Shown: in pieces, positions 17,540-27,304 of the stretch | How the letters are laid out: every line of letters begins with the position of its first letter | Numbering within the stretch: the first letter of the stretch is position 1 | From: Salmonella enterica subsp. enterica serovar Choleraesuis | GTDB taxonomy: Bacteria > Pseudomonadota > Gammaproteobacteria > Enterobacterales > Enterobacteriaceae | Reading direction: 5' to 3' | Assembly (NCBI GenBank): GCA_022846635.1 | Contig: AP025685.1 | Location: 1,178,001 to 1,242,000, forward strand | DNA length: 64,000 nt | Made by a program: the position numbers and the translations under genes | Notes under the pieces: model-generated | Told to the model about the DNA's origin: nothing | The model's input: the letters and a program-made list of their open reading frames with translations, nothing else | The model's database searches: none

Positions 17540-18000
17540 AGCGTCTTGGCGCATTACTATTTGGCCTGATGATAGCGTTCGCCAGCCAGGCAGCCATCGA
17601 TACTTATCAATTTGCCAACGAAGGGCAGGAGCAGCAGTTTCGGGAGTTAACCGAGCAGCTACGCTGTCCGAAATGTCAGAACAACAGTATTGCCGACTCT
17701 AATTCAATGATAGCGGCCGATATGCGGCTTAAGGTCTATGAGCTGCAACAGCAGGGCCAGACCCGTCAGCAGATTATTGATTATATGGTGGCCCGTTACG
17801 GTAATTTCGTGACTTACGAGCCGCCGGTTACACCGTCCACCATTATTTTATGGGTATTGCCTGCGCTGTTTATTCTGTGCGGGGCGCTGGTCATTGTGCG
17901 CCGGGCAAAGCGCCAGACGGTACAGAAATCGCCAGAGCTCGATCCTTTGCAGAAAGAGCGGTTGGATAAATTATTAAAAAATAAAGGGCAGGAGCAATGA
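17536..18000 (+). CDS. ccmH: CcmH, heme lyase thioreductase subunit (unfused form)
   Basis: A 154-residue protein with a cleavable signal peptide (about 1-19), the redox motif LRCPKCQ (Cys44, Cys47) and one transmembrane helix near 108-128. It works with CcmG in apocytochrome reduction. In E. coli CcmH is a fusion with a C-terminal CcmI-like TPR domain (about 350 residues). Here the protein stops after the anchor and CcmI is a separate gene that overlaps by four bases. Confidence 0.96.
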   Translation: MKRLGALLFGLMIAFASQAAIDTYQFANEGQEQQFRELTEQLRCPKCQNNSIADSNSMIAADMRLKVYELQQQGQTRQQIIDYMVARYGNFVTYEPPVTPSTIILWVLPALFILCGALVIVRRAKRQTVQKSPELDPLQKERLDKLLKNKGQEQ

Positions 18001-19202
18001 TACTGCTGATTAGCGTTATTATTATTCTACTGCTGGCGGTGACTTTACTGCTGTTTTATCCCTGGAAAGGGGAGCAAACCGCCAACCGCGATCGGCTTAA
18101 TCAGGCATTTTATCAGGCGCGATTGCGCGAGCTGGAGGAGGATAATCCTCCGGATAGCCCGGCGGTGCGGGCGCAAATGCAAACCGATTTACAGCAGAAT
18201 TTACTGGATGATATTCCTGAGGTTAACGCCGAAGCCTGCAACCGCGAGCCGGGGCGTTGGATTCTGATACCCGGCGTGGTGGCGCTTATCGCTTTGAGCA
18301 TAGGCATCTATTATAAAACCGGGAGCAGCGCCCAGGTAGTTGCCTGGCAGCAGGTTGCCGATGAGACGCCAGAGCTGTTACAGAGGGTGATGAACCCGCA
18401 GGCGAAGCCGCTAAATGCCGAGGATCTGGCGCGACTGGGGCTTGGGTTGCGCACTCGTTTACAAAGCGACCCTGATAATCGCGAGGGCTGGTCAGTGCTG
18501 GGAAGGATTGGCGTGGTGCTAAATAACGCCACTTTATCCACTCAGGCATTTGAAAAAGCATATAAACTGGCGCCCGAGAATCCAGATGTTAAGCTCGATT
18601 ATGCGGATGTACTCGCGCGAGGCGGGGATGAAGAGAGCCGGGAGCAGGCCGGGCGGATGTTACGCGCGTTGCTCAAGCACTCACCCGATAATCTTCGGGC
18701 GCTGAGCCTGCTGGCGTTTAATGCATTTCAGCAGCAGCAATACCCGCAAGCGATTGAAGCCTGGGAGTCCATGTTGCGGTTAATTCCGCAAGACGATCCG
18801 CGGCGGGAAGCCATCGCTAAAAGTATTGAGAAAGCGCGGGTTGAGTCCGGCGCAGATAAAGCACAGATGAAGGTCACCATTACCCTTTCACCTGAGGCCC
18901 AAAAGGCTCAGGCAGAAGGTGGCGTGATATTTATCTCGGTGACTGATGGTCAGTCGCCGGTACCGGTGGCGGCGAAAAAAATACCGCAGGGGCACTTTCC
19001 TCTGACGGTAGTCTTAAATGACGACGACGCCATGATGCCAGAACGTCTGTTATCTGGTCTGCATAGCGGTGTGGTGAGTGTGCATCTTTCCGCATCGGGC
19101 AATATTAAGCGTCAGAAGGGCGATTGGTATGGGCAGACCACGGTGAATAATATTAATGCGACTGCTCCGGTGGCGGTGACAGTCGCCCAATTACAGCAAT
19201 AA
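17997..19202 (+). CDS. ccmI: CcmI, apocytochrome c chaperone
   Basis: A full-length CcmI of 401 residues. Two N-terminal transmembrane helices (about 2-20 and 90-108) flank a cytoplasmic loop. A periplasmic TPR region then binds apocytochrome C-termini. A further C-terminal beta-rich domain starts near 285 (KVTITLSPEAQ), which the E. coli CcmH fusion lacks. It ends with two consecutive stops, only 26 bases before mlaA. No terminator is visible in that gap, so read-through into mlaA is likely. Confidence 0.95.
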   Translation: MILLISVIIILLLAVTLLLFYPWKGEQTANRDRLNQAFYQARLRELEEDNPPDSPAVRAQMQTDLQQNLLDDIPEVNAEACNREPGRWILIPGVVALIALSIGIYYKTGSSAQVVAWQQVADETPELLQRVMNPQAKPLNAEDLARLGLGLRTRLQSDPDNREGWSVLGRIGVVLNNATLSTQAFEKAYKLAPENPDVKLDYADVLARGGDEESREQAGRMLRALLKHSPDNLRALSLLAFNAFQQQQYPQAIEAWESMLRLIPQDDPRREAIAKSIEKARVESGADKAQMKVTITLSPEAQKAQAEGGVIFISVTDGQSPVPVAAKKIPQGHFPLTVVLNDDDAMMPERLLSGLHSGVVSVHLSASGNIKRQKGDWYGQTTVNNINATAPVAVTVAQLQQ

Positions 19203-19228
19203 TAACGATCCCTGAAACGGAGAAAACT

Positions 19229-19987
19229 ATGAACTTTCGTCTGACTGGGCTTGCACTGGCCACCACGCTGCTGGTGGGGTGCGCCAGTTCATCTTCACAG
19301 CAACAACAAGGACGGTCAGATCCGCTTGAGGGGTTCAACCGCACGATGTACAACTTCAACTACAACGTGATGGATCCATATGTTGTGCGTCCGGTTGCTG
19401 TGGCCTGGCGTGATTACGTGCCGCAGCCGGCTCGTACCGGTATCAGCAACTTTACTGGTAACCTTGAAGAACCTGCCCAGATGGTGAACTCCTTCCTGCG
19501 GGGCGAACCGTACAAAGGCGCAATTCACTTCACCCGTTTCTTCCTGAACACCATTCTTGGTATCGGTGGCCTGTTTGATGTGGCGGGCGCAGCCAACCCG
19601 AAACTGGCGCGCGAAGAGCCACACCGCTTCGGCAGCACTCTTGGGCATTATGGCGTCGGTTACGGCCCGTATATGCAGTTGCCGTTCTATGGCAGCTTCA
19701 CGCTGCGTGAAGACGTAGGTGACTATGCGGATGACATGTATCCGGTTCTGTCGTGGCTGACCTGGCCGATGTCTATCGGTAAATGGGTTGTTGACGGTAT
19801 TGAAACCCGCGCCCAATTACTGGATTCCGACGGCTTGCTGCGCCAGTCTGCTGACCCATACATTACGGTGCGTGAGGCTTACTTCCAGCGTCATGACTTT
19901 ATTGCTAACGGTGGAACAGTTAAACCGGGCGAAAACCCGAATTACAAAGCTATCGAAGGCGATCTCAAAGATATCGACTCGGAATAA
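19229..19987 (+). CDS. mlaA: MlaA (VacJ) outer-membrane lipid-asymmetry lipoprotein
   Basis: Outer-membrane lipoprotein of 252 residues that removes misplaced phospholipids from the outer leaflet and hands them to MlaC. The lipobox LVGC sets the lipidated Cys18. The conserved DPLEGFNR block follows at about 31, and the family core continues to GDLKDIDSE. Ribosome site CGGAG. It follows ccmI by 26 bases and has its own terminator, so it may be the last gene of the ccm transcript. Confidence 0.97.
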   Translation: MNFRLTGLALATTLLVGCASSSSQQQQGRSDPLEGFNRTMYNFNYNVMDPYVVRPVAVAWRDYVPQPARTGISNFTGNLEEPAQMVNSFLRGEPYKGAIHFTRFFLNTILGIGGLFDVAGAANPKLAREEPHRFGSTLGHYGVGYGPYMQLPFYGSFTLREDVGDYADDMYPVLSWLTWPMSIGKWVVDGIETRAQLLDSDGLLRQSADPYITVREAYFQRHDFIANGGTVKPGENPNYKAIEGDLKDIDSE

Positions 19988-20006
19988 CCGGCCGATAAAT
20001 AAAACA

Positions 20007-20030
20007 GGGAACCTTCGGGTTCCCTTTTTT
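20007..20030 (+). terminator. mlaA terminator
   Basis: GGGAACC-ttcg-GGTTCCC followed by TTTTTT, 20 bases after the mlaA stop. Confidence 0.95.
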
Positions 20031-20127
20031 ACATGGGTATTAATGTGCTAAGTCGGGCGAAAAATGGCCATATTCCGTCAGGGGTAAAATGGATTCGGCG
20101 TATTGGGGGACGGGATATTTCGGGTAT

Positions 20128-20160
20128 AAAAAAGCCGACCAGATAACCGGTCGGCTTTTT
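20128..20160. terminator. fadL terminator (bidirectional)
   Basis: GCCGACC (20134-20140) pairs with GGTCGGC (20149-20155). Six A residues on the left give a T-run for fadL on the minus strand, and five T residues on the right give one for the plus strand. Confidence 0.93.
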
Positions 20161-20175
20161 AATATGTCAGCTCAA

Positions 20176-21528
20176 TTAGAAAGCGTAGTTAAAGTTCATA
20201 CCATACAGCCACGCGTGGCCATCGGATTCAAACTTGTACGGGCCTTCGTTAATTTCCACGTGCTTACCGTGCATGTAAGAGACACCTACATCCAGGGATG
20301 CATCGTCGTTAAACGCATAGGTAGTACCCGCGCTCAGCCACAGGCGATCCTGGTCTGGAATTGAGATGGAACGCTGGTCGGCCGGTACCGGGCTGTCATC
20401 AAAAGCGATACCGGTACGGAAGGTCCAGTTCTTATCCATGTAATACGTGGTACCCAGCGCAATACGGTAGGCGTCTTTGAAGTTTTCTTCTTTATAGAAC
20501 AGCGTCTGGTTGCCACGGCCTTTCGCTTTCAGCTCTTCAAACTGGCTCCAGCTGGTGTAGGTCAGGCTGTAATGGATAGCCCATTTTGGCGCTACGCGGT
20601 TATAGCCAGACACTTCCCACATTTCCGGAAGATGGAGTGACAGTGAGCCTGGAATAGTTGCTCCGCCGGTTGCATAAGGCAGATCGCCTAGCGCAGCGGC
20701 AGCGGATGGAGGCAACATATTCACTAGCTGGTTAGTGCTGGCAGGCAGATCGCTTTTATAAGAGCCGTTATCAAAGTCAACTTTGACCTCTGAGCGATAA
20801 GTAAAAGCGTAACGGTTGTCTTTGTTCAGCTCATACAGGATGCCAGCGTTCCAGCCAAAGCCCCACTCATTCCCTTTCAGGTGAGCAATTTTAGTATCGG
20901 CAGGAATAGCGCCAACCTGCTGAGCAATTGCCGGCGGTAGCAGACCCGAACCCGCAGCTAACTGCCCTAAATCTCCTGCATAGCGGTCAATCTTGGCACG
21001 CGCATAGACAGCGTCGAAGCCCAGGCCGAAGCTCCAGCTTTCGTTCAGCCGGTAGGCACCGCTCAGGTTGAGGTTCATGGTTTCCAGATCGGTGGTACCG
21101 CCCATGCTGCCTGCGGCATAGCTATCGGTATATTCGGTAGCCAGGCCGTAGTTAGAGGTGACGGATGCTCCCCAGCCGAACTGGTCGTTAATTGGTGCGA
21201 CGAAATGCAGGTTAGGAACCCAGGCGGTAGGCGCAATGTTATCTGCATCCAGGCTACGTCCGCTTGGTGAACGCCCGGTAATATCAACGTCCGGGTCAAC
21301 GAAGATGGCACCGCCAGAGAAAGTAGGGCGGTCAAACATCATGATGGCTGCCGGGTTACGGCTGGCGGAGCCTGCGTTATCGGCGATAGCACCTTCCCCG
21401 GAGTAGGCACGGCCTAACCCGGAAGAGGAGAATTCATTTAATTGGAAACCAGCAGACCATGCCTGGGTGGATACGAGTGCCACTGCAACTGCAAGAGTTG
21501 ACTTAGTAAACAGGGTTTTCTGGCTCAT
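20176..21528 (-). CDS. fadL: FadL, long-chain fatty acid outer-membrane transporter
   Basis: Outer-membrane beta barrel of 450 residues that imports long-chain fatty acids. The signal peptide ends AWSA near residue 25, then [19 protein letters not shown] forms the N-terminal hatch. The protein ends in Phe (NFNYAF), the usual barrel signal. It starts at ATG 21528, as in E. coli; an upstream in-frame TTG at 21534 is not needed. Loops around residues 180-260 differ from E. coli and include Pro/Ala-rich segments. Two FadR-like sites lie upstream. Confidence 0.97.
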   Translation of the reverse strand: MSQKTLFTKSTLAVAVALVSTQAWSAGFQLNEFSSSGLGRAYSGEGAIADNAGSASRNPAAIMMFDRPTFSGGAIFVDPDVDITGRSPSGRSLDADNIAPTAWVPNLHFVAPINDQFGWGASVTSNYGLATEYTDSYAAGSMGGTTDLETMNLNLSGAYRLNESWSFGLGFDAVYARAKIDRYAGDLGQLAAGSGLLPPAIAQQVGAIPADTKIAHLKGNEWGFGWNAGILYELNKDNRYAFTYRSEVKVDFDNGSYKSDLPASTNQLVNMLPPSAAAALGDLPYATGGATIPGSLSLHLPEMWEVSGYNRVAPKWAIHYSLTYTSWSQFEELKAKGRGNQTLFYKEENFKDAYRIALGTTYYMDKNWTFRTGIAFDDSPVPADQRSISIPDQDRLWLSAGTTYAFNDDASLDVGVSYMHGKHVEINEGPYKFESDGHAWLYGMNFNYAF

Positions 21529-21614
21529 GACCAAAACCTCATAAAATTATTTTTATACAAACATTGTTACGTGCTGTAACAGGAGCGCGAAGTGTAGGGT
21601 CTGATATGAGGCTT

Positions 21615-21629
21615 AGAAATCAGACCAGT
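21615..21629 (-). promoter_or_regulatory. FadR-like site 1 upstream of fadL
   Basis: On the minus strand it reads ACTGGTCTGATTTCT, matching the FadR core CTGGTCNGA. FadR represses fadL in E. coli through two such sites. It sits about 90 bases upstream of the fadL start. Confidence 0.8.
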
Positions 21630-21639
21630 GGCGAGAGTA

Positions 21640-21656
21640 TAGGTCTGACCAGCAGA
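21640..21656 (-). promoter_or_regulatory. FadR-like site 2 upstream of fadL
   Basis: On the minus strand it contains TGCTGGTCAGACCT, a near-perfect CTGGTCNGACC core, about 11 bases from the first site. Confidence 0.8.
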
Positions 21657-21899
21657 TATGTTGCAAGATTGTTTCGTAGATTTTACAGATGTTATTCCTG
21701 AAACGGGATCTGTATGGCACTTTCACACTACGTGCGGTTTTACCTGGTGCGCAAAAATTGTTTTAGATCATTTTTTAATGTGATTTCCTTCACTAAATGT
21801 TAAAGCCCGAAAACTGGGCTGTGAAGCACATTCACTGGGGAGTAAAATGGCCGCAATGTTTTGATTGCACCAGGTGTGCCTAATACTGAGGAAAGCAAT

Positions 21900-22181
21900 A
21901 TGAGTAACACTGCTAATGAAACCCCGGTTTGCTGCTGTACAGATATCGGCACCGTTATTGATAACACCGATTGCGTCGCTTCTTACAGCCACGTATTTGC
22001 TACCCGCGCTGAAGCCGATGCAATGCTGGAGCAACTGACCGCGAAAGCGCGTGAAGTTGAATCTGAGCCTGCTCAAATCACCCCGCGTTTCACCCAGGAA
22101 GCGGACGGTGTGCGTCTGGATATCGACTTTAACTTCGCCTGCCAGGCGGAAACCGTGATTTTCCAGCTCGGCCTGCGTTAA
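21900..22181 (+). CDS. yfcZ: YfcZ/YiiS-family small protein
   Basis: A 93-residue protein of unknown function, conserved beside fadL-fadIJ in enterobacteria. It shows the family's N-terminal Cys cluster PVCCCTDIGT, SYSHVF, and the C-terminal VRLDIDFNFACQAE. The start at 21900 follows a GAGGA ribosome site; the longer open frame to 21861 adds 13 residues not seen in the family. It has its own terminator, so it is not part of the fadIJ transcript. Confidence 0.93.
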   Translation: MSNTANETPVCCCTDIGTVIDNTDCVASYSHVFATRAEADAMLEQLTAKAREVESEPAQITPRFTQEADGVRLDIDFNFACQAETVIFQLGLR

Positions 22182-22188
22182 TACCTTC

Positions 22189-22217
22189 AGCCCCTCTTTC
22201 CTGAGGGGCTAATCATT
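22189..22217 (+). terminator. yfcZ terminator
   Basis: AGCCCCTC-tttcct-GAGGGGCT hairpin followed by AATCATTCTTTT, a moderate T-rich tail. Confidence 0.75.
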
Positions 22218-22287
22218 CTTTTCGTGTCAGCTCTCCCACTTTTCATTTCTGCCCGTTGGCGCATTGTAAAAAAATAGTTAACACTTA

Positions 22288-22305
22288 GCTCAGGTCTGAC
22301 CACTT
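22288..22305. promoter_or_regulatory. FadR-like operator of fadIJ
   Basis: CAGGTCTGACCACTTGG, about 31 bases before the fadI start, carries the FadR core (GGTCTGACCA on this strand). FadR control of fadIJ is established in E. coli. Confidence 0.8.
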
Positions 22306-22335
22306 GGTGGTTTTCTATTTTGACAGAGGAGTGTT

Positions 22336-23646
22336 ATGCGTCAGCCGTCATCTCTGGTTACCCGCAGCGGGGACCGCATCGCTTTTATCAGTGGGTTACG
22401 CACCCCGTTTGCCAAACAGGCAACGAATTTGCGTGCGCTGCCTGCTGTAGAGCTTGGAACCCTGGTTGTTACTGAGTTAATGGCCCGCAGTGGTATTCCT
22501 CCACAAGAAATCCAGCAACTGGTCTTTGGACAGGTGGTACAAATGCCAGCGGCTCCCAATATTGCCCGCGAAATTGTGCTGGGTAGCGGCATGAGCGTGC
22601 ATACCGATGCTTATAGCGTTAGCCGCGCCTGCGCAACCAGTTTTCAGGCAGTGGCTAACGTAGCGGAAAGCCTGATGGCGGGTAATATCAGCGCCGGTAT
22701 TGCCGGAGGTGCCGACTCATCTTCCGTTTTACCCATTGGTGTGAGTAAAAAGCTGGCCGCTACTTTGGTGGATGTTAATAAAGCCCGTACTTTGAGCCAG
22801 CGTTTGAAACTATTTTCCAGGCTACGTCCGCGCGACCTGCTGCCGGTACCACCGGCGGTTGCCGAATATTCTACCGGGCTGCGCATGGGCGATACCGCTG
22901 AACAGATGGCTAAAAGCCACGCAATTAGTCGCGAGCAGCAGGATGCACTGGCGCTGCGCTCGCATCAGCTGGCGGCGCAGGCCTGGCAGGAAGGAAAACT
23001 GGACGATGAGGTGATGTCGGTTTATCTGCCGCCTTATCGTGAAGTCTTTAAGGAAGATAACAACATTCGTAAAAACGCTACTGCCGCAGACTATGCCCGC
23101 CTGCGTCCGGCCTTTGACCGGCGGCACGGCACGGTGACTGCTGCCAACAGCACCCCGCTTACCGACGGGGCGGCGGCAGTGATTATGATGTCAGAATCTC
23201 GCGCCAAAGCGTTGGGTTTAACGCCATTGGGTTATCTGCGCAGCTATGCCTTCACCGCAATTGATGTCTGGCAGGATATGCTGCTCGGCCCGGCGTGGGC
23301 CACGCCTCTGGCCCTTGATCGGGCGGGGATCACCTTAAACGATCTGACATTATTTGATATGCATGAAGCCTTCGCTGCACAGACTCTGAGTAATTTGAAA
23401 ATGCTTTCCAGCGATCGATTTGCCCGGGAAACGCTTGGCCGGGATAAAGCGGTGGGCGAGATAGATGAAGCGCGCTTTAACGTTTTGGGTGGCTCCATTG
23501 CCTATGGACATCCGTTCGCGGCCACCGGTGCGCGCATGATTACGCAGACTTTAAACGAACTGCGTCGGCGTGGCGGCGGGCTGGGGTTGGTGACAGCCTG
23601 CGCCGCCGGGGGGCTGGGTGCCGCCATGGTCCTGGAGGCTGAATAA
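22336..23646 (+). CDS. fadI: FadI, 3-ketoacyl-CoA thiolase
   Basis: Thiolase of 436 residues, identical in length to E. coli FadI, the beta subunit of the anaerobic beta-oxidation complex. The acyl-accepting nucleophile is Cys99 (SRACATSFQ). The base pair is His392 ([10 protein letters not shown]) and Cys422 (VTACAAGG). A GAGGA ribosome site precedes the ATG. The stop shares one base with fadJ's ATG, so the subunits are translationally coupled. Confidence 0.97.
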   Translation: MRQPSSLVTRSGDRIAFISGLRTPFAKQATNLRALPAVELGTLVVTELMARSGIPPQEIQQLVFGQVVQMPAAPNIAREIVLGSGMSVHTDAYSVSRACATSFQAVANVAESLMAGNISAGIAGGADSSSVLPIGVSKKLAATLVDVNKARTLSQRLKLFSRLRPRDLLPVPPAVAEYSTGLRMGDTAEQMAKSHAISREQQDALALRSHQLAAQAWQEGKLDDEVMSVYLPPYREVFKEDNNIRKNATAADYARLRPAFDRRHGTVTAANSTPLTDGAAAVIMMSESRAKALGLTPLGYLRSYAFTAIDVWQDMLLGPAWATPLALDRAGITLNDLTLFDMHEAFAAQTLSNLKMLSSDRFARETLGRDKAVGEIDEARFNVLGGSIAYGHPFAATGARMITQTLNELRRRGGGLGLVTACAAGGLGAAMVLEAE

Positions 23647-25796
23647 TGGAAAATACATCCGCTTTTAATCTGACCTTTCACCCTGACAATGTCGCCATTA
23701 TTACTATTTCTGTGCCGGGTGAAAAAATGAATACTCTGCGCGCGACTTTCGCGCCAGAAATTCGGGCTATCCTCAGCCAAATTCGCGCCATGAACCATCT
23801 TGAAGGCGTGGTGATTATCTCCGGCAAGCCGGATAACTTCATCGCCGGTGCGGATATCAATATGATTGCCAGCTGCCAGACAATCCAGCAGGCAGAAGGG
23901 CTGGCGCGCCAGGGGCAGCAACTGATGTCTGAAATAGCCAGCCTGCCGGTGCCGGTGGTGGCGGCTATTCACGGCGCCTGCCTTGGCGGCGGTCTGGAAC
24001 TGGCTCTGGCCTGCCATCTGCGCGTATGCAGCGATGACGATAAAACCCGATTAGGTTTACCGGAAGTACAGCTTGGCTTACTGCCAGGTTCTGGCGGTAC
24101 CCAGCGTTTGCCGAGGTTGATTGGGGTAAGCCAGGCGCTGGATATGATTTTGACCGGCAAACAATTACGGGCGCGCCAGGCAAAAAGCCGTGGGCTGGTG
24201 GATGATGTGGTACCTAATTCCATTTTGCTGGAGACAGCCGTCGCGATGGCTCGCAAGGGCCGCCTGCCGGGCCGGAAACTGCCGCTGCGCGAGCGGGTGC
24301 TGGCCGGGCCGCTCGCCCGATCTTTAGTCTTTCGCATGGCTGAGCGTCAGAGCGAGCAGAAAACTCATGGTAATTATCCTGCAACTGGCAAGATCATCGA
24401 CACTATTCGCGTTGGATTAGTGGAAGGCGCTTCCAGTGGGTATGGCGCTGAGGCACGCGCTTTTGGTGAACTGGCGATGTCTCCCCAGTCTCAGGCGCTG
24501 CGTAGCCTGTTTTTTGCTACGACCGAACTGAAACGCGATCCGGGCAGCAACGCCGAACCGCGAGAGATTCGCCATCCGGGCGTTTTAGGCGGTGGCTTGA
24601 TGGGCGGCGGCATTGCCTATGTCACTGCCAGCAAGGCTGGTTTACCGGTGCGAATAAAAGATATTAGTAGCGATGGTATTAACCACGCGATGAAATACAG
24701 CTGGGATCTGTTGAATGGCAAGGTTAAACGCCGACAGATGACTCCCCAGGCGCGCGATCGCACCCAGCGGTTAATTACCGGCAGCACCCATTACCGTGGG
24801 TTCCAGGCCTGCGATATGGTGGTCGAGGCGGTGTTTGAAGACTTGAGACTTAAGCAGCAGATGGTGAGTGAAGTACAGCAGAATGCCGCTTCGGACGTGA
24901 TATTTGCTTCCAATACCTCATCATTGCCGATTCGGGATATTGCCGCCGGGGCTGCGCATCCCGAGCGGGTTATAGGCCTGCATTATTTTAGCCCGGTCGA
25001 TAAGATGCCGCTGGCGGAGGTTATCCCTCATGCCGGTACTGACGAGCAGACTATTGCGACTACGCTGTCTCTGGCCCGCCGTCAGGGAAAAACGCCTATC
25101 GTCGTGGGTGATTGCGCCGGGTTTTACGTTAACCGCATTCTTGCACCCTACATCAACGAAGCGCTGCACTGCCTGATGGAAGGCGAGCCGGTTGAGCATG
25201 TCGATGCAGCACTGGTTAAATTTGGTTTCCCGGTCGGCCCGATTCAACTGCTTGATGAAGTGGGTATCGACGTCGGGACTAAAATCATCCCTATCCTGGA
25301 ACAGGCATACGGTGAGCGTTTTACCGCTCCGCCGGGTATCGACGTTATTTTGAAAGATTCTCGCAAAGGTAAAAAAAATGGTCGCGGGTTCTACCTTTAT
25401 CCGGCGGCGAAGAGTAAAGCTAAAAAACGCGTCGACCCATCTATTTATACCTTGCTGGGAGTGACCCCGGCGGTACGTCAGCCGGCTCAGACTCTGGCCC
25501 GGCGCTGCGTGCTTATGATGCTAAATGAAGCGGCGCGCTGTATTGACGAACAGGTGATACGCAGCCCGCGTGATGGCGATATTGGCGCGGTATTTGGCAT
25601 TGGCTTCCCGCCGTTTTTAGGTGGACCATTCCGCTATATGGACAGTCAGGGAGCAAAAGTGCTGGTAGCTGAGCTCAATCAGCTTGCCGGTCGTTATGGC
25701 TCCCGCTTCACGCCTTGCCAGCGGTTAATAGCGATGGCGGAAAGCGGGGAGCGGTTTTATCCGCCGACGGAACAAGTTGAGGAATTAGCGGTCTGA
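23646..25796 (+). CDS. fadJ: FadJ, trifunctional beta-oxidation alpha subunit
   Basis: A 716-residue enoyl-CoA hydratase / 3-hydroxyacyl-CoA dehydrogenase / epimerase. The N-terminal crotonase domain has the oxyanion segments IAGADINM and [11 protein letters not shown], and [22 protein letters not shown]. The NAD-binding loop [14 protein letters not shown] is near residue 316, and the dehydrogenase catalytic segment [17 protein letters not shown] follows near 440. It forms the heteromer with FadI. A FadR-like motif overlaps its stop codon. Confidence 0.97.
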   Translation: MENTSAFNLTFHPDNVAIITISVPGEKMNTLRATFAPEIRAILSQIRAMNHLEGVVIISGKPDNFIAGADINMIASCQTIQQAEGLARQGQQLMSEIASLPVPVVAAIHGACLGGGLELALACHLRVCSDDDKTRLGLPEVQLGLLPGSGGTQRLPRLIGVSQALDMILTGKQLRARQAKSRGLVDDVVPNSILLETAVAMARKGRLPGRKLPLRERVLAGPLARSLVFRMAERQSEQKTHGNYPATGKIIDTIRVGLVEGASSGYGAEARAFGELAMSPQSQALRSLFFATTELKRDPGSNAEPREIRHPGVLGGGLMGGGIAYVTASKAGLPVRIKDISSDGINHAMKYSWDLLNGKVKRRQMTPQARDRTQRLITGSTHYRGFQACDMVVEAVFEDLRLKQQMVSEVQQNAASDVIFASNTSSLPIRDIAAGAAHPERVIGLHYFSPVDKMPLAEVIPHAGTDEQTIATTLSLARRQGKTPIVVGDCAGFYVNRILAPYINEALHCLMEGEPVEHVDAALVKFGFPVGPIQLLDEVGIDVGTKIIPILEQAYGERFTAPPGIDVILKDSRKGKKNGRGFYLYPAAKSKAKKRVDPSIYTLLGVTPAVRQPAQTLARRCVLMMLNEAARCIDEQVIRSPRDGDIGAVFGIGFPPFLGGPFRYMDSQGAKVLVAELNQLAGRYGSRFTPCQRLIAMAESGERFYPPTEQVEELAV

Positions 25797-25803
25797 CCAG
25801 AAG
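25787..25803. promoter_or_regulatory. FadR-like motif overlapping the fadJ stop
   Basis: Around 25790-25800 the plus strand reads GGTCTGACCAG; the other strand gives CTGGTCAGACC, a perfect FadR core. The fadJ TGA lies inside it. It sits about 220 bases before sixA. Binding here is inference; the two terminal codons partly dictate the sequence. Confidence 0.4.
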
Positions 25804-26019
25804 AGATGCCATATCATCGGATATGATTTAGCCCTGCTTTTACCTGGGTTGATGTATATTTTGTAACCGCTTATTGACTATACTTACGCCATTGCGGTAC
25901 AAAACAGCGTTTCTTTCGTTGTATGAATAAGGCAAAATGCCCGGTCGCTGGCGATAACCCAGGTTTCCATTAAGGTTTCCTGGTCTGCTGGCGTTTCTGG
26001 TTAACTAAAGCGGTGCAAT

Positions 26020-26505
26020 ATGCAAGTTTTCATCATGCGTCACGGTGACGCGGCTCTGGATGCTGCCAGTGATGCGGTTCGTCCTCTTACCCAGGCAGGA
26101 TGCGATGAATCACAAAGTATGGCTAAGTGGCTTGAAAGCCAGACTGGAGCTATCGAACGTGTGCTGGTAAGCCCTTATTTACGTGCCGAACAGACACGAG
26201 ATATTGTGTGCAAAGCCTTAAAGCTCTCGGTGCAGATTGATGTGCTGCCGGAGCTCACCCCGGGAGGGGATATTCATCTGGTCGGCGACTATCTGCATGC
26301 GCTGGCAGGCGAGGGCGTGAAATCCGTACTGGTCATTTCACATCTGCCGCTGGTGGGGTATCTGGTCTCAGAACTCTGCCCGCAGGAAGCTCCGCCAATG
26401 TTCTGCACTTCCGCGATTGCCAGCATTACGCTGGAAGCTGAAGGCGACGGCCAGTTTAACTGGCAGATGAGCCCCTGCAATCTCAAAATGGCTAAGGCCA
26501 TCTAA
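26020..26505 (+). CDS. sixA: SixA, phosphohistidine phosphatase
   Basis: Cytoplasmic histidine-phosphatase of 161 residues (E. coli length) in the phosphoglycerate-mutase-like fold. The catalytic RHG motif has His8 (MRHGDA); the second His is in ISHLPLVGYL near 108. SixA dephosphorylates phosphohistidine, with the nitrogen phosphotransferase protein NPr reported as a target. It follows fadIJ after a 223-base gap and has its own terminator. Confidence 0.97.
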   Translation: MQVFIMRHGDAALDAASDAVRPLTQAGCDESQSMAKWLESQTGAIERVLVSPYLRAEQTRDIVCKALKLSVQIDVLPELTPGGDIHLVGDYLHALAGEGVKSVLVISHLPLVGYLVSELCPQEAPPMFCTSAIASITLEAEGDGQFNWQMSPCNLKMAKAI

Positions 26506-26548
26506 GCGTTCCGTCACTGCGGACGCCGCACCTGACCCCAACGCCACG

Positions 26549-26573
26549 GAGCCGCATTAGCGGCTCTTTTTTT
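26549..26573 (+). terminator. sixA terminator
   Basis: GAGCCGC-atta-GCGGCTC followed by TTTTTTT, just before the end of converging smrB. Confidence 0.95.
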
Positions 26574-26582
26574 GCCCGTCGC

Positions 26583-27134
26583 TCAGGGGAGCTGAGGCGG
26601 TTGCCACTCTTCCACTTCAATTAACACCACCAGAGCCGCATCGCCGCCGTACTCTTTAGGGGCCTGATGAAATGCCATGACGTGCGGGTGCTGGGCCAGC
26701 CACAGCGGGGTCTGCTGTTTCAGGATATGTTTGCCGTGACCGTGCATGACGCAGGCGCAGTAGATATGTTCCCGGCGACAGGCGGCAATTAGCGCTCCCA
26801 GCTCCTGTTTGGCCTGTAGCTGTGTCAGACCGTGCAGATCGAGGAATAATTCTGGCGAGTAGTCGCCGCGACGCAGTTTTTTCAACTCAAAATGGCTGAC
26901 ATCGCTGCGCACGTAGCGGGTGGGGCCTTCGGTTGCCAGCAGCGGCTGGAACTCATCAGAAAAATAGTGGCTGGCATCAATCTGATCCTGCAACAGGCGA
27001 CGCGGTGGCGGAGCTGCCGTGACTTTACGTGCAGGCGGATGCACGACGGTGTCCTGGCGGTACTTGCGGGTGCCTTCCATCAGCGAGCGGAACAGCGCCT
27101 TATCTTCAGGCCCAAGGGGGAACTTTTTCTTCAT
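26583..27134 (-). CDS. smrB: SmrB, ribosome-rescue endonuclease
   Basis: A 183-residue protein with a C-terminal Smr domain, known in E. coli to cleave mRNA between collided ribosomes. The conserved [12 protein letters not shown] and HGHGKHILK motifs mark the domain (about 95-175). The start MKKKF at 27134 gives the E. coli length; ATGs at 27140 and further upstream are possible but lack family support. It is divergent from prmB. Confidence 0.95.
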   Translation of the reverse strand: MKKKFPLGPEDKALFRSLMEGTRKYRQDTVVHPPARKVTAAPPPRRLLQDQIDASHYFSDEFQPLLATEGPTRYVRSDVSHFELKKLRRGDYSPELFLDLHGLTQLQAKQELGALIAACRREHIYCACVMHGHGKHILKQQTPLWLAQHPHVMAFHQAPKEYGGDAALVVLIEVEEWQPPQLP

Positions 27135-27304
27135 TGTCATCTCACGGCAAGGCAATATCCGGCAGTTTACCGGTTTTGAATATTCACAGCAGGGAAAAAG
27201 GTACATTTTAACCTGGCATGTTGCCGGTTGCCTGCTGATTTGTCGCGATGTTCATGGCAAACTAGCTGCCGAATTAAATGCGCGACAGGCCTGTGGAGGG
27301 CATA

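Larger units (their letters stand above)
21529..21899. other. fadL/yfcZ divergent control region
   Basis: A 371-base gap between the divergent fadL and yfcZ starts. It holds two FadR-like sites (listed separately) and several AT-rich stretches. I see no small gene in it. Confidence 0.5.

Noticed and set aside
17536..19202. A frameshift splitting an E. coli-type fused CcmH
   Set aside because: Both genes have their own start with ATGA coupling. CcmI has a complete membrane-anchored N-terminus, so they are genuine separate genes.
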